Positions 1 through 10,800 of a DNA stretch of 64,000 bases are shown one piece after another (position 1 is the first letter of the stretch; every line of letters starts with the position of its first letter). Source of the DNA: Vinca minor (Eukaryota; Streptophyta; Magnoliopsida; Gentianales; Apocynaceae); the NCBI GenBank assembly GCA_026122235.1, contig JAOCZM010000284.1, positions 992,001 through 1,056,000 on the forward strand. The letters run 5' to 3'. Below the pieces are notes generated by a model. It worked only from the letters and a program-made list of their open reading frames with translations. It was not told the origin of the DNA and did no database searches. Made by a program: the position numbers and the translations under genes.

Positions 1-193
1 CAGAAACAAGAGAAGAGGTTCCATAATCAGAAGAGAAAGAGGTATTATTTTCGTCGCGAGTCCCAAATATGAAATCTTGCATATAAAAAGTCCAACTGCT
101 TTCCTCAGAAGGATCATCATTATCTGCTGTTTTTGTAGTTGAAGATGAGAAATGATCCTTATTGTTGTTCTTTAGGGTTACAGAATTCTCCAT
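1..193 (-). CDS. VUP1-like (vascular-related unknown protein) gene, 5' part
   Basis: An open frame starts with ATG at 193 on the minus strand and stays open to the window edge (64 codons seen, 3' end outside). The protein begins MENSVTL, has a Ser/Thr/Asp-rich stretch, then at about residues 31-43 EESSWTFYMQDFI, followed by another Ser-rich stretch. An acidic-Ser-Trp-aromatic block ending in DF is the mark I know from plant VUP1-like small proteins, which are linked to vascular development and growth; their biochemical role is not established. A TATA box lies about 55 bases upstream. Without the C-terminal half, family membership rests on one motif, so it could be another small Ser-rich plant protein. 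Confidence 0.55.
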   Translation of the reverse strand, partial: MENSVTLKNNNKDHFSSSTTKTADNDDPSEESSWTFYMQDFIFGTRDENNTSFSSDYGTSSLVS

Positions 194-247
194 CACTATA
201 GCTAGTTTTTTGTTTGGCTAATTCTTGGTGAAGTCTTTCAAGATGGT

Positions 248-249
248 AT

Positions 250-257
<8 letters not shown>
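248..257 (-). promoter_or_regulatory. TATA box of the VUP1-like gene
   Basis: Read on the minus strand this is CTATATATAA, about 55 bases upstream of the ATG at 193, which is a normal plant TATA-to-start distance with a short 5' leader. It sits directly beside a CT-rich tract (258-297), as is common in plant core promoters. Inferred from position and motif only. Confidence 0.5.

Positions 258-297
<40 letters not shown>
258..297. repeat. (GA)n microsatellite
   Basis: About 19 perfect GA units, CT on the minus strand, just upstream of the TATA box of the VUP1-like gene. It is a likely length-variable promoter microsatellite. Confidence 0.9.
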
Positions 298-301
<4 letters not shown>

Positions 302-3300
302 AGAGAAAGTGAAAAAGAATAATGTTGAGAGAACAATATGTGGATTCCCCTCCCTTGCTTCGTTCACAGTGTGAAATTTTCTAATTTAATTTTTAGTGTA
401 AGTGAATTTAGTCTGAATTGTTTAAATTAGTTTTATAGTTAATAACTTTTATTTCGAAGATTGAAAAAATGAATTATTTGTTAAAAGGAATGCGAGATAC
501 AAAGTAAAAAAAAATATTAAAAAAAATGTAAAAGTGTTGCACAAATGCATTTAGACCTCTCTCAAATTACGTAAAAATAAATATTTTTATAAAAATATGC
601 AAGTCCTATAATTAGAAGGTTTGGGTTTGGCTTCAAACCAAACCCAACCAATCCAAATGCATCTAATTAAAATGAAAAAAAATAAATAACAATATGTGGA
701 TTCCAAGTTGAGGGCAAAAAAGTGAAGTTGACATTTAGTTGTTACTCATTGAGTAGTTATTAAAAAAAGAAAAGAAAAACAAAAGAGGGGGATATATAGA
801 AGTGTTTGACCTTTAAGGTCTAGTGCCAACAAAGATTTGCCAAATCTTATTTTCTATGTTGCAATTTATTTATTTATTGAAAACTTGCTGAAATGATCAG
901 CAAGTAAACATCTTGTTTTGGAAAATTTTCATTTGTTAATTTTGTTATTCATAGGCTAATTTTGGATGGAACTACACATATGTTGATCAAAACAATCTCA
1001 TTTTCATCATTGTTAAAAAAAAAAAAAAAGTTAGCGTAATTAATTTAGCACTTCCAACTCAAAATAATAGATTTTGAGTACGATATTTCACTAGCGCGAT
1101 AGTAATACAAAAAAAAAAAAAAAAAAGAACTCTCATCTTCATCCTAATTTTCTTGTGAACAATTTCAAGTGATCACCATGAAAATGCATCATATAACAGT
1201 TTAGCAATCCACTTAACTTCTGAATGGAAAAAATTTATCCCTTAATTATCTTGCAGGCAACACTAGAATTAATTTATTTAAAAAAAAATTAAAATAAGCA
1301 TTTCAAAATTTAAAATTCAGTTGCCTTTGTCAAGTCACTGGTAGTAGACAATGAAACCAGAACCCATGTATTGATGTATTGACTTCAGCTAGAAATAAAC
1401 ATAAAATAACAGTTGAAGAAACATTTTCTAAAGATATATTTAAGAGGATTAGGACCATAGGAAATTATTTGGTATTTACTTAGCAAAAAAATAAAATTGT
1501 TTGGTATTTGATTCTTAATGGTTATCTTTTGAGCTGCTGACAATATCTAATACATATTTTAATTCTTCTGATTATAATAATGAATTCATAGTTGTTGTCC
1601 AGCAGAATGATCCACCTGATTGAAAAAAAGAATGGAAAACTGTTTTTTGAGTCTCTAAAGTTAGGGTTAAAAATGTTATGGTTATTAAATATTTTTGTTG
1701 GCCATTAAGGTCTCAAATAACTTAAGATTCACCTGAGTGGTAACACCACCACACATGGTGGAGTATGGACAAATCATAAATACAATAATTTTTAGGGGAG
1801 GAAACTTAATATTATAAAAGGATTTTTTTTTGGAAAGAAAATTTTCTAAGGATAAAATATGAAAAATTCTAAAATCTAAGGGGGAAGGGAGTTGTGTCGG
1901 CGGCCCTGCCACTAGATCCGCCTCTAAGTACCACTCAGGTAATTGGACCGCAATGGTGGTTTAACACAGGTAAGATCATAAGTTGTTTGAGGACCTTATT
2001 CGTGGAAAAAATGTTTATGAATTACGTTGGCTACCTAATTTTATAATCAAATATGTCACTTTCTCTAAAAAGATATATATATATATAACTGAAGTTGTCT
2101 AATCATCAATTGTTGTTATTTCTCTAAAATTTTATTTTGGACTTCAAGTTTCACAATATTACTTGTTTCATTCTCAGAAATAGAAAATGGGAAAACACAT
2201 TCATTAGGAATACATCTTAATTCATAGTAGATTCCAGTAGATATTTGATTGCACCCTTATGATGTTTTAACAAGAACAAGAATCATTATCAGATGCAAAT
2301 GTAACCCTCCAAATGCCCTTTGATTGAATCTATATATGTTATCCGGACTCGGGTACGAATATGTATTTAGGTGTCGAGTACTTAAACGTTTAAAATAAAG
2401 TGTTTGATCGGTTTTGAGCAGATCCGATAAGTATCACATGTTCATACCCATACCCATGTTGTTTCGTCGACACGGTTACGGCAGATATAAACGAAGAGTT
2501 CGAGTAATATATGATTGAATTTGGTTTGGTTTGGTTTAAGCTCAATCCCAAACCTCTTACTTGTGGGGCTCACACTTTCTCTCTCGAAAAAAAAATCATT
2601 TTTATTCAACTCAAGGGGTTTGAAATCACATCAAATTTAGATCAAACTCAATTCACTTACACATGAGATATCTGAACCACATATAATAATTAAGTACGGA
2701 AAAAGATAATTAAAGGGAAAAAACAGAAAAAGTTTACCCCTTCACCTGATCTTACTATATAAGCTCCCTACAAGGTGAATTGATCATAGATATATGTTCA
2801 TGATAGAAACTACAAGCATTGCATAATTAAGAAAATGACTTGGAACTAATATATATAGTAACTCTGGTTAAAAAAGTATGTATGATATGATAATTGCATA
2901 ACATCATAATAAGGTTCCTATATATTGGATCAAATACATTGAACAAAGGCTTTGAAATGCCAAATATTTCCAAACATAGAATAGCTATGATGCATGGAGG
3001 ACATAAACTTCCCATCCCATGTAAGTCCACATTTGTGAAAGATATCAAACATTCAATTCAAGAATCCATGTAAGTTTTGCATCAGTGATCAGTACTACAA
3101 GGCAGAAAAGGACAATGGGGGTGAGGGGTCATGAATTGATGTTCTTCCTTCCCTTTCACCACCTGGTTTGGTTCATGTACATCTTAATTGTCATTTCTGC
3201 CACTCACCAGTCATGATTTTGGACCCAATGCAGAATAGGTTTTGTCCGCATGTACATGAGTTGATGTAACAATTGAGTGTTTTATGTTAGATGAATACGT

Positions 3301-3540
3301 TCTTCTGCACGTATAATAATGTTCGTAAATATATGTAAAAAAAGAGTGCTCTCAACTGTTTTTAGAGGGGAAACAACAGAAGGGGGATATATGAGCGTGC
3401 AACTTGAGAGCTAAAATTTAAAATTTTTGGGTCTCGTAAAAAGTATTTTACTTACCGTCTTGCCTCAAGCACATCTATTTGCTCGCTATATGTCGGGCGG
3501 CAAGATTACATTAATCACATCAATATTCATATATGTTTTA
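298..3540. other. AT-rich intergenic DNA with no supported gene
   Basis: No coding region is supported. There are A-runs near 1015-1030 and 1110-1126, a short AT microsatellite near 2072-2088, and a 9-bp perfect hairpin (TGGGTTTGG / CCAAACCCA) near 628-652. An inverted 12-mer ACCTGAGTGGTA at 1732-1743 is mirrored at 1930-1941 and encloses about 190 bp, perhaps a decayed TIR element; no target duplication was found. Confidence 0.6.
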
Positions 3541-3690
3541 AGGAAAAATTCCCTATGGGACGGACCTTATGGGTACTTGTGAGACATGGAGACCAGCGGG
3601 ACCTACCCTGCAGTGGGCTCCTGTCTAAATTTATGTGAGAGGAGTATGAGACCGTACCCACAAGGGCCGCCCCATGCCAGACTTTCCCAT
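3541..3690 (+). repeat. Dispersed about 150-bp repeat, copy A
   Basis: The stretch from ggaaaaattccctatggg to catgccagactttccc recurs in reverse orientation at 63530-63671 with many substitutions but colinear order. Both ends are GGRAAR-like, suggesting a small non-autonomous element with weak terminal inverted repeats. No coding content. The element class is not resolved. Confidence 0.7.
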
Positions 3691-4510
3691 GTTTTAAGGT
3701 TCATTATTAATTCAATTTTTTACTGTCAAAATTCTCTTAATATACAATGTTTGAATTAAAAACCTTATTTAAGAGACACAAAGTTCCTTCATTTAGGCTA
3801 ACTCTTCTTGGGTTGCAACTTGCAAGAGTACACATGTGAGTAGTGCATTCATAAGAAATATGCACTGCCTCCAACTCTATCCACCCTTCACCAGCCATTT
3901 GAAGTAAAATATAGAATCATTCTGGGAATGGCCTAACTACTTTTGGATTGAACATATACTTTTGTACTCTTAAAAACCTAAACCTAAATACAATTTTTTT
4001 TACTTTAGGTTTCACATATTTTTTTATAAATTCATTTATTTAATCTCCGAATCAGAAATTCATAAATGAAAAACAAATCTATATATATCAGTATAATGAA
4101 TGGTATTTCCATGTCATGTGACCCGATGCATATAAGATGCATAGCGGATTCAATGAAGGTCGCCAGTTTACTCGATTCGACAACTATATATAAATAAAAT
4201 AGTTATTTTCAAATTTAAAATAACTATTTTTGACTGAATTCACCATTTCGGATAAAAGACCAGTCTTTACAATGATAGTATTTCTTAGGGTCATTCAAAG
4301 CTTTAAAAAAAATAATAATAAGGCCATTCAAAGCTGGGCTGGTAGTACATTTGGTAATGTCGTATCATATGAACTATTGAGATTAAAGTAATACGGTGTT
4401 GAAATTGTACCATTACTTGATTACCATAAGACACCAAATAGTCATAAACGGGAAAAATATAAAGTACAGTAGAAGTGATATATGCCCACCCCTTGTAGCC
4501 ATCATATATA
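3691..4510. other. Intergenic DNA with no supported feature
   Basis: AT-rich spacer between the dispersed repeat and the nested Stowaway. No coding frame, RNA gene or terminal-repeat structure could be supported. Confidence 0.6.
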
Positions 4511-4576
4511 CTCCCTCCCCATTTCTAATGACATTGTCTCACATAAATAAGTAATTTTAACTACGATAAATAAGTT

Positions 4577-5000
4577 TTTTAAAACTAGACCATTTATAAG
4601 TATGGTTTAGTTTTATTACAATTATTTATTATTAGACCTCTCAGGGAGGAGGTCGACCTCACTGAAGGAGGAGTAGTAGAAGCCCATGTGAGCGGGTGCC
4701 CCGTGAGGAGTAGTAGTAGAAGTCCCGTTGAGCGGGTGTCGTAGAAGAGTCCGTTGAGCGGGTGCCCCGTGAGGGGAGTAGTAGAAGTCCCATTGAGCGG
4801 GTGTCGTAGAAGTCCCGTGTTGAGCGGGTGTCGTATAAGCTCGTTGAGCGGAGTGCCCCAAGAGGGGAGTATAAGATCCACATGAGGAGCGCAAAGAAAT
4901 GACAATTAAATCATTCCCTTGTGTGAGATATAGGGATTGAACTTGGGACCTAAGCTCCCAAGTGTGATGGCCTTACCCACTTGGCCATCCAATCCTTATT
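4577..5000 (-). mobile_element. tRNA-derived SINE-like insertion with an internal minisatellite
   Basis: On the minus strand the 5' part (4990-4915) has a pol III A-box-like TGGCCAAGTGG and a B-box-like AAGTTCAATCC, the layout of a tRNA-derived SINE. The body (about 4640-4880) is an irregular GC-rich minisatellite built on GTTGAGCGGGTG with GTAGTAGAAG spacers. The block is flanked by the 14-bp direct repeat ACGATAAATAAGTT (4563-4576 and 5001-5014), which I read as its target duplication. Proline-rich frames across the minisatellite are artefacts of the repeat. Confidence 0.65.
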
Positions 5001-5077
5001 ACGATAAATAAGTTATTTTCAAATTCAAATTAATTTTATTAAAGTTGTAAGTTGTATTAAATGTAGTGTCTAGTGAG

Positions 5078-5324
5078 CAGGCCCGGCTCCAAGGGTGTCC
5101 AAGGTGACATCCGGAACCGGGCCTCACATTCAGAGGGGCCCCAAATTTTTTTAAAAAATTGCTTAATTTGTATATAATTATTAGTTAAAAAAATTGAAGA
5201 TCTTGATGTTTTACAATTTGTTGCTCAAAATCTTTTTACCATACACCGAGTCTTAGGTTAATAGGGGATGCGAGTGAGCGATCATGAGAGGCTCCCCAAA
5301 AATCAGGGGCCCCAATTTTTTTTT

Positions 5325-5366
<42 letters not shown>

Positions 5367-5540
5367 CCAATTATATAACCAATTTTTTTTTGTTTATATA
5401 TATATATATATATACTTAGCCTAAAATCCGGGGCCCCAATTTTATTTTTTTTTTTTGTTTATATATATATACTTAGCCTAAAATCTGGGGCCCCAATTTT
5501 TTTTCGGCACAAGGCCTCGGATATGTTTGAGCCGGGCCTG
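5078..5540. mobile_element. hAT-type non-autonomous element, 463 bp
   Basis: Perfect 12-bp terminal inverted repeats, CAGGCCCGGCTC at the left and GAGCCGGGCCTG at the right, sit inside a perfect 8-bp target duplication CTAGTGAG (5070-5077 and 5541-5548). An 8-bp TSD and a CAGG start are hAT hallmarks. The interior has three variants of a GGGGCCCCAATTTT block separated by AT microsatellites (5332-5363, 5395-5414, 5460-5470). No transposase is present. Confidence 0.92.
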
Positions 5541-5701
5541 CTAGTGAGTTAATGATACAATAGTAAGTTTTGAACTTAAGAAAAAATGTAGTTATAATTA
5601 AAGAAAGTGTAAAAATTTTGGAACATCAAAATAATAAGAAAGTCAATAGAAATGGGACGGGAGTATATTATTTAATAAAGAAAATAAAAAGAAAAAACAA
5701 C

Positions 5702-5705
<4 letters not shown>

Positions 5706-5743
<38 letters not shown>
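5706..5743. repeat. (TG)n microsatellite
   Basis: About 19 uninterrupted TG units. The apparent 60-residue frame across it ends in a Cys-Val run and is only the microsatellite read as codons. Confidence 0.9.
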
Positions 5744-5744
<1 letters not shown>

Positions 5745-6538
5745 CAAAGTAAGGATGCATGTTTACTAATTTTATTTTAGTATGTAAATTACTAGTACTT
5801 AATTCAATACTCAAAACCTCTTTTATTATTTGTTTTTGTTTGAAAGTCAAATATTGATTAAGGGTCTTAATTGTAGACAAATATGCACTTATTGATGATC
5901 AAGTCAGAAAAGGATAAAGATAATGGAAGTCATTTTCAAGTATTCAACGACATGGAGAAGTGAATCGAAGGAATAATAAGGAGGGTTAGGCTTCATCTAT
6001 CTCAACTTAGTAGTGTGGGTCCAAGCTTATATGATTCCAAAGACACACTTCTAAATTTGATAGAGATATAATTAGGGTTTGGTCCAATAAATTTAAGTCA
6101 AATTTCGTTTGGAACCAAACTTTTCGAATTGTATAAAAGTTGAATAATTTGTGAGTGGAAAACATGAATTTCACAAAAGAAATCATAGGTTTGGTTTGAT
6201 TATGAAACCTTAGGAAAATGATTAATGGCTAAGTAACATTGGATAAAATTGGCTAAAATCCAAAATTAAACACTATTCACCCATGTTGGTATAAGAGATT
6301 TAACGAGTTATTTACAATTTTGCCACAAATTTATCCAATTAATCGAATAAATTTTAGCCACCTAATATTACCCAAAACCTTATATACAACTCCACTTGTA
6401 TGCTAGCATTGGTAAATTTGGCAGCTCTAGACAAATGCTATGGAAAATAATAACTTGCTAGTAATTCAAAACTCGGGTCGCGGTATTGGAAGGAAATATA
6501 TCTTACCCAAAAAAAAAAAAAAAAATCCAGCAAGTATT
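5744..6538. other. AT-rich intergenic DNA
   Basis: No gene, RNA or element end was recognised. A 17-base A-run lies near 6509-6525, next to the copia LTR. Confidence 0.55.
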
Positions 6539-6801
6539 GTTGAAGTAACACTTTAAAAGATTTGAAGGGAAAATTATATATTTCTCACTTATATTAAATA
6601 AATAAGTAGTACAAGGGTATTTATACATATGTAACTACACAATATTAGTCAACTACTAATTTCTTCTCACTACATAATATTTAGGCAACTACTATACATT
6701 AGGAGAAACAAATATAGCACATGTCCTAAATAATTAAACATGTATTAGGTATTTCTTAATTAATTAGGTAACTCCCTAATAAGAACTTCCAATACTCCCC
6801 C

Positions 6802-8432
6802 TCAAGTTGGAGTGTGGATATCGAGAACACCCAACTTGCTAACCAGATAATTAAATTTCCCTTGACCCAAAGCTTTGGTCAACACATCAGCGAGTTGCTC
6901 CTTTGTTCCCACGTGACAAGTAACAAGTGTTCCATCCAGGGACGAAGCCAGGAATTTAATATTGGGGGGGCGAAACTGGTAAAAAAATTCCAAAAATCTT
7001 GGGGGCTATAAAAAAGGCAAAAAAAAAATCTTGGGGGGGCGAAATTGATAAAATTTTCCAAAATACACATAAAATTTCGATAAATATTAGTATTTTTAAA
7101 AATCTCGGGGGGGCGCCGGCCCCCTCCCGCCCCCCCCTGTAATCGTCCCTGGTTCCATCTTGAACCTTTTCTCGAACGAAGTGACAATCAATCTCGATAT
7201 GCTTCGTTCTTTCATGAAAGACTGGATTGGCTGCAATGTGGAGTGCTGACTGACTGTCACAATATAACTTAGCAGACCCCAAAGTGACTCCAAGAGATTT
7301 GAACAACTCTCTTAACCAAACTAGCTCACTTGTTGCATTGGCCATAGCTCTATATTCAGCTTCAGCTGATGACCGAGAGACAACTTGTTGCTTCTTTGAT
7401 CTCCAAGAAATATGAGCAATCCCTAATTGAATAAAGTACCACCCGTAATGAGACCTCCTAGTTGTAGGACAAAGCGACCCAATCGAGAATCACAATAAGC
7501 CACTAGTCCCTGCATTGGGATTGTTTCTAGGTAGGAAAATTTCTCTTCCCGGATTGCCCCTTAATATAACGAACAACTCGAATTGCGAGCATCGATGTCT
7601 TTTCCTTGGATTACGCATGAAGCAGCTAAGATTATGAAGCTGCATAAGTGATGTCGGGCCTTGTGATTGTAAGATAAAGTAATCGCCCCACTAATCGCCT
7701 ATATTGTCTCGAATCTACGATTAATTTTCCACTATCATCCTCAGTTGTCAACTTTAGTTGTGTCTCCATTGGTGTAGAACATGGTCGTGAACCAGATAAA
7801 CCACATTCTGTTAGGATGTCAACGGCATACTTTCTTTGACACAAAAACAAACCTTTGGGTGAATGTGCTACTTCTATGCCCAAGAAGTATTTGAGAACTC
7901 CAAGGTCTTTGATTGTAAATTTAAAATCCAAGTACCTTTATACTTTTTGGCATGTTTCAAGACTGTTTCCGGTCAGAATGATGTCGTCAACATAAACTAG
8001 GATCACAATAAAGATATTACCTCTTCGATAGATGAATAAGGTAGGTTCTGCTGCAGTTTGCCTAAAACCAAATTTGGAAAGTTCTATGGTTAGCTTACCA
8101 AACCAGTTTCGACCTGCTTGTTTCAACCCATATATGGACTTCTTGAGCTTGCAATAAAGATTTGGCCTGGGTGGAGGAAATCCAGGTAGTGGTACCATGT
8201 AAATATCTTCTGCAAGATCCCCATGAAGGAATGCATTGTTGACATCTAATTGGAATATGCACCAATTTTTGGAAACTGCCAAAGCTAAAAGACATCGAAC
8301 GGTGGTCATCTTGGCAACTGGAGCAAAAGTCTCAGTGAAATCCTCCCCCTCGACCTGAGAGTAACCTTTAGCCACCACGCGAGATTTAGGGCGTTCTAGA
8401 GAACCATCAGCTCGAAACTTCAATTTATACAT
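6802..8432 (-). pseudogene. Copia pol remnant (reverse transcriptase, RNase H)
   Basis: The minus-strand frame 8432-7938 matches the copia reverse transcriptase core: an AKGYSQ block, FAPVAKMTTVR, QLDVNNAFLHG and the catalytic YVDD box near 8000-7980. It shifts frame and continues at 7931-7632 (DLGVLKYFLGIEV, RQYRRLVGRLLYL). The RNase H part is at 7345-7160 (SELVWLRELF, CDSQSALHIA, RTKHIEIDCHFVRE) and resumes beyond the hAT insertion at 6928-6802 (QLADVLTKAL). Frameshifts, the N-terminal deletion and the MITE insertion make it non-functional. Confidence 0.88.
6937..7151 (-). mobile_element. hAT MITE, family H copy 1 (215 bp)
   Basis: Ends CAGGGACGA and TCGTCCCTG form inverted repeats inside the perfect 8-bp target duplication GTTCCATC (6929-6936, 7152-7159). 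The interior, with repeated AATCTTGGGGGGGCGAA blocks, is related to copies at 29683-29851 and 56877-57067. It interrupts the copia RNase H frame, so it is younger than that copia insertion. Confidence 0.92.
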
Positions 8433-8598
8433 ATGTAACTACACAATATTAGTCAACTACTAATTTCTTCTCACTACATAATATTTAGGCAACTACTATA
8501 CATTAGGTGAAACAAATATAGCACATGTCCTAAATAATTAAACATGTATTAGGTATTTCCTAATTAATTAGGTAACTCCCTAATAAGAACTTCCAATA

Positions 8599-9557
8599 CA
8601 CTTTAATGATTTGAGTATTTGATTGTTGATTAATAATTTAAGAATGGAACAAATATTTTATGACTAATTTGGAGTTTTCATTCTTAGCCACATTTTTCAC
8701 TATAATTTTTTTACTTTCTACTCACAATTCCTCTAAAAAAAATAATTCATATCTTTTATTCTCTAGATAAAAAAATCCCATTCATCTCTAATTCGGCAAA
8801 AAATCTTCTGTCCCCGTTCCTGTCCCTATCCTCTCCCCATGCAATCACAATTCACCATATGTATATATAATTGGAAAATATATTTGTATAATAAATTTTG
8901 ATTGATTGGGAATGGGGACATGAATAGGGAAAGAGGATTTTCACCCCTCTAATTCATATGTGAAGGTAACTAGAGAAAACTAGAATTCACATACTAGTTA
9001 TTCTGTGAATTTACGAAAATGAAAGAACTGAACTTTTTTTTCTCCAGGGAGATTAAAGAGTGACTATTTTTATGAAAACAAGATAAAAACTTAACTTTAC
9101 GAACTTTTTAGTAGTGACTGCTGTCAAATAAATAATAATAAAAAATTCTAAGTGCTTTGTAAATGCCGAGAGGTACAGGCAGGCCCAAAACTTGGTAGAT
9201 GTGGAAGGTTTGACCCAGCCCAAGTTCTTTAATATCTCAGGATTTATTTGTTTTTCACCTCTACATGGACCAACAACGTATGGTTGAGGCCCGTTGGGTG
9301 TTCCGACCGGGCTGAGCTAACGGGTTCACTGGTCAGGATGGGGTGGGATGGGCAAGCAGGCCTTTCAGATTCAACATGTATTTTAGGCCTGCAATAAGAA
9401 TACCTTTTATGGATAATAAGAATACCTTTTCACATAAAAGAGATAGTATTTTTGCTATTATAGATAAATTTGAACCACAAATCATTAGAACATATTTCAT
9501 ACTAGAATTTTTCTTTTCTTTTTCTTTATGAATAATGATTCCTAAGAAGAAAAGTCC
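8599..9557. other. Intergenic DNA, partly unclassified repeat
   Basis: 8599-9130 is AT-rich with no supported feature. 9160-9400 is richer in G+C with several GGCCC/GGGCC motifs and looks like an old repeat fragment, but I cannot assign it. Short frames there have no recognisable protein similarity. Confidence 0.5.
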
Positions 9558-10036
9558 TTGGAGCTTATTTTGCTTGCGTTGTGTATTGACAAATAATGAC
9601 GGTGAAACACTTGGAGCTTTGGCCAAGAAATTTTAAGAGTTTTCCCCTTTTGCGATTGAATTCGAGGCAGTTGTTTTTTACTGTGAAATTGGAGAAGATA
9701 TTCAGTGCAAGAAGATGGTCGTCGAGAGAGATGCCATGTTTTCTATTCAAGCTTTCTTGAGAAATCAGGGCATGAGAAGCTGGCAGAGCAAAGCTACAAT
9801 ACTCAAGGGGAGATCATATCTCAAGAACCATGCAAATTGGATAATGAAATTTGTCCCTAGGTAATGTAACTTTTTTGCACACAATCTAGCTAAATGGGCG
9901 AAATATAATAGATTTGTAGAATATATTCCCACTGATTGTATTCCCCTTGCATCGGGCCACAATTGTAAAAGTATAGGCTCAGATCATGATTCGAGCTCTA
10001 TGAAAGTTTCACCAATCTCTGATGTCATTACTTTAG
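9558..10036 (+). pseudogene. LINE-type RNase H domain relic
   Basis: A single plus-strand frame, broken by two stop codons (about 9633 and 9862), reads as the C-terminal RNase H region of a plant L1-type LINE: TNNDGETLGALAKKF, EFEAVVFYCEIG (the AEA.A.. helix), MVVERDAMFSIQ, then FVPR, CNFFAHNLAKWAKYNRF and YIPTDCIPLASGHN. The order of blocks is right, while the catalytic Asp of the first strand lies upstream and is not seen. The frame runs up to the left end of the MULE at 10046. The A-rich segment after the MULE (16626-16665) may be the displaced 3' tail. Confidence 0.75.
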
Positions 10037-10800
10037 ATATTATTAAGGGAAAATGACTTGAATGGTCCCCAAAGTATTTACCAAGACAAGCTAAGGTCCC
10101 CAAAGTATTTTGACTTTCCGTAAAGTCCTGGAATTATTTGCGCGACTTTTATGTAATCCTGCCACCAGTTTGAACGGTGGTTTCTGGCCAAGCATCAACA
10201 CGCCCAGAGCACGTGAGTTATTTAAAGGGGAAAAATCGTCAGAAAATTTCAATAACAGACGCGAAGACAACACGTGTGGAAGAGGATTGAAATTGGGAAA
10301 GTTCAATCGTGTTCTGGGTTAAAGAAAAACCCTTAATTCCCTCTCATTACCCATTCATCCTCTGGATAAAAAATCAAGAATCCCCCTTAGAACCCGTACA
10401 CCGTTGCATTTGAGAAGCAAATAAGTGATTTATGGCATCAATCTGTTTGAGTCGTTAAAGAAAAAGCAAAGTTCGTAATGGGAAATTCTCCTAACAGTAA
10501 ATCCTCCAATTGAAACTGTTAATACTTTCTGAAATTGATAGATTAGTCAATTTTCTTTGTTAAAAGATTGTTTATATTGTTATATAGATCGTAATAATGA
10601 TGTATTTGTGGTCCATGAATATATTTGTTGAAAAGTTAATACCTTTTTTGTTTATGGTGACACAAAAAACAATTTTTGTTTTTGTTTGTTTTTGTCTGAA
10701 TGCTGAATATGTAATATTTAATGTCTTTGTGGTCCCTTGTGTTACTTGATTTAGGAGTTTATTGTGAAGGCATATTATGTGGTGAGGGGGTGGGGGGAAA

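Larger units (their letters stand above)
4511..5663. mobile_element. Stowaway-type MITE, host of two nested insertions
   Basis: The left end CTCCCTCCCCATTTCTA follows a TA at 4509-4510. The right end, reverse-complemented, reads CTCCCGTCCCATTTCTA and is followed by TA at 5664-5665. This is the Tc1/mariner Stowaway signature. The span is 1153 bp, but removing the SINE-like insertion (4577-5000, plus one 14-bp TSD) and the hAT element (5078-5540, plus one 8-bp TSD) leaves about 244 bp, the usual Stowaway size. That arithmetic supports a single ancestral MITE hit twice. Confidence 0.85.
6539..8598 (-). mobile_element. Deleted Ty1/copia LTR retrotransposon
   Basis: A copia element in reverse orientation. 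6539-6794 is its 3' LTR; the sequence 6622-6794 recurs almost exactly at 8426-8598 as the remaining part of the 5' LTR. A polypurine tract (minus strand CTTGAGGGGGAG) adjoins the 3' LTR at about 6795-6810. Between the LTRs only the second half of pol remains. Gag, protease, integrase and the start of RT are gone: the RT frame joins the 5' LTR directly at about 8425-8437. A hAT MITE (6937-7151) is inserted in the RNase H part. No 5-bp target duplication could be fixed. Confidence 0.85.

Noticed and set aside
1732..1941. TIR element from the inverted ACCTGAGTGGTA
   Set aside because: The inverted match is only 12 bp and no target duplication was found, so it was noted within the spacer rather than called.
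4594..4905. Overlapping proline/threonine-rich minus-strand frames of up to 103 residues
   Set aside because: They read a GC-rich minisatellite in several frames at once; open frames follow from the repeat, not from coding.
5570..5752. 60-residue frame ending in a Cys-Val run
   Set aside because: Produced by the TG microsatellite.
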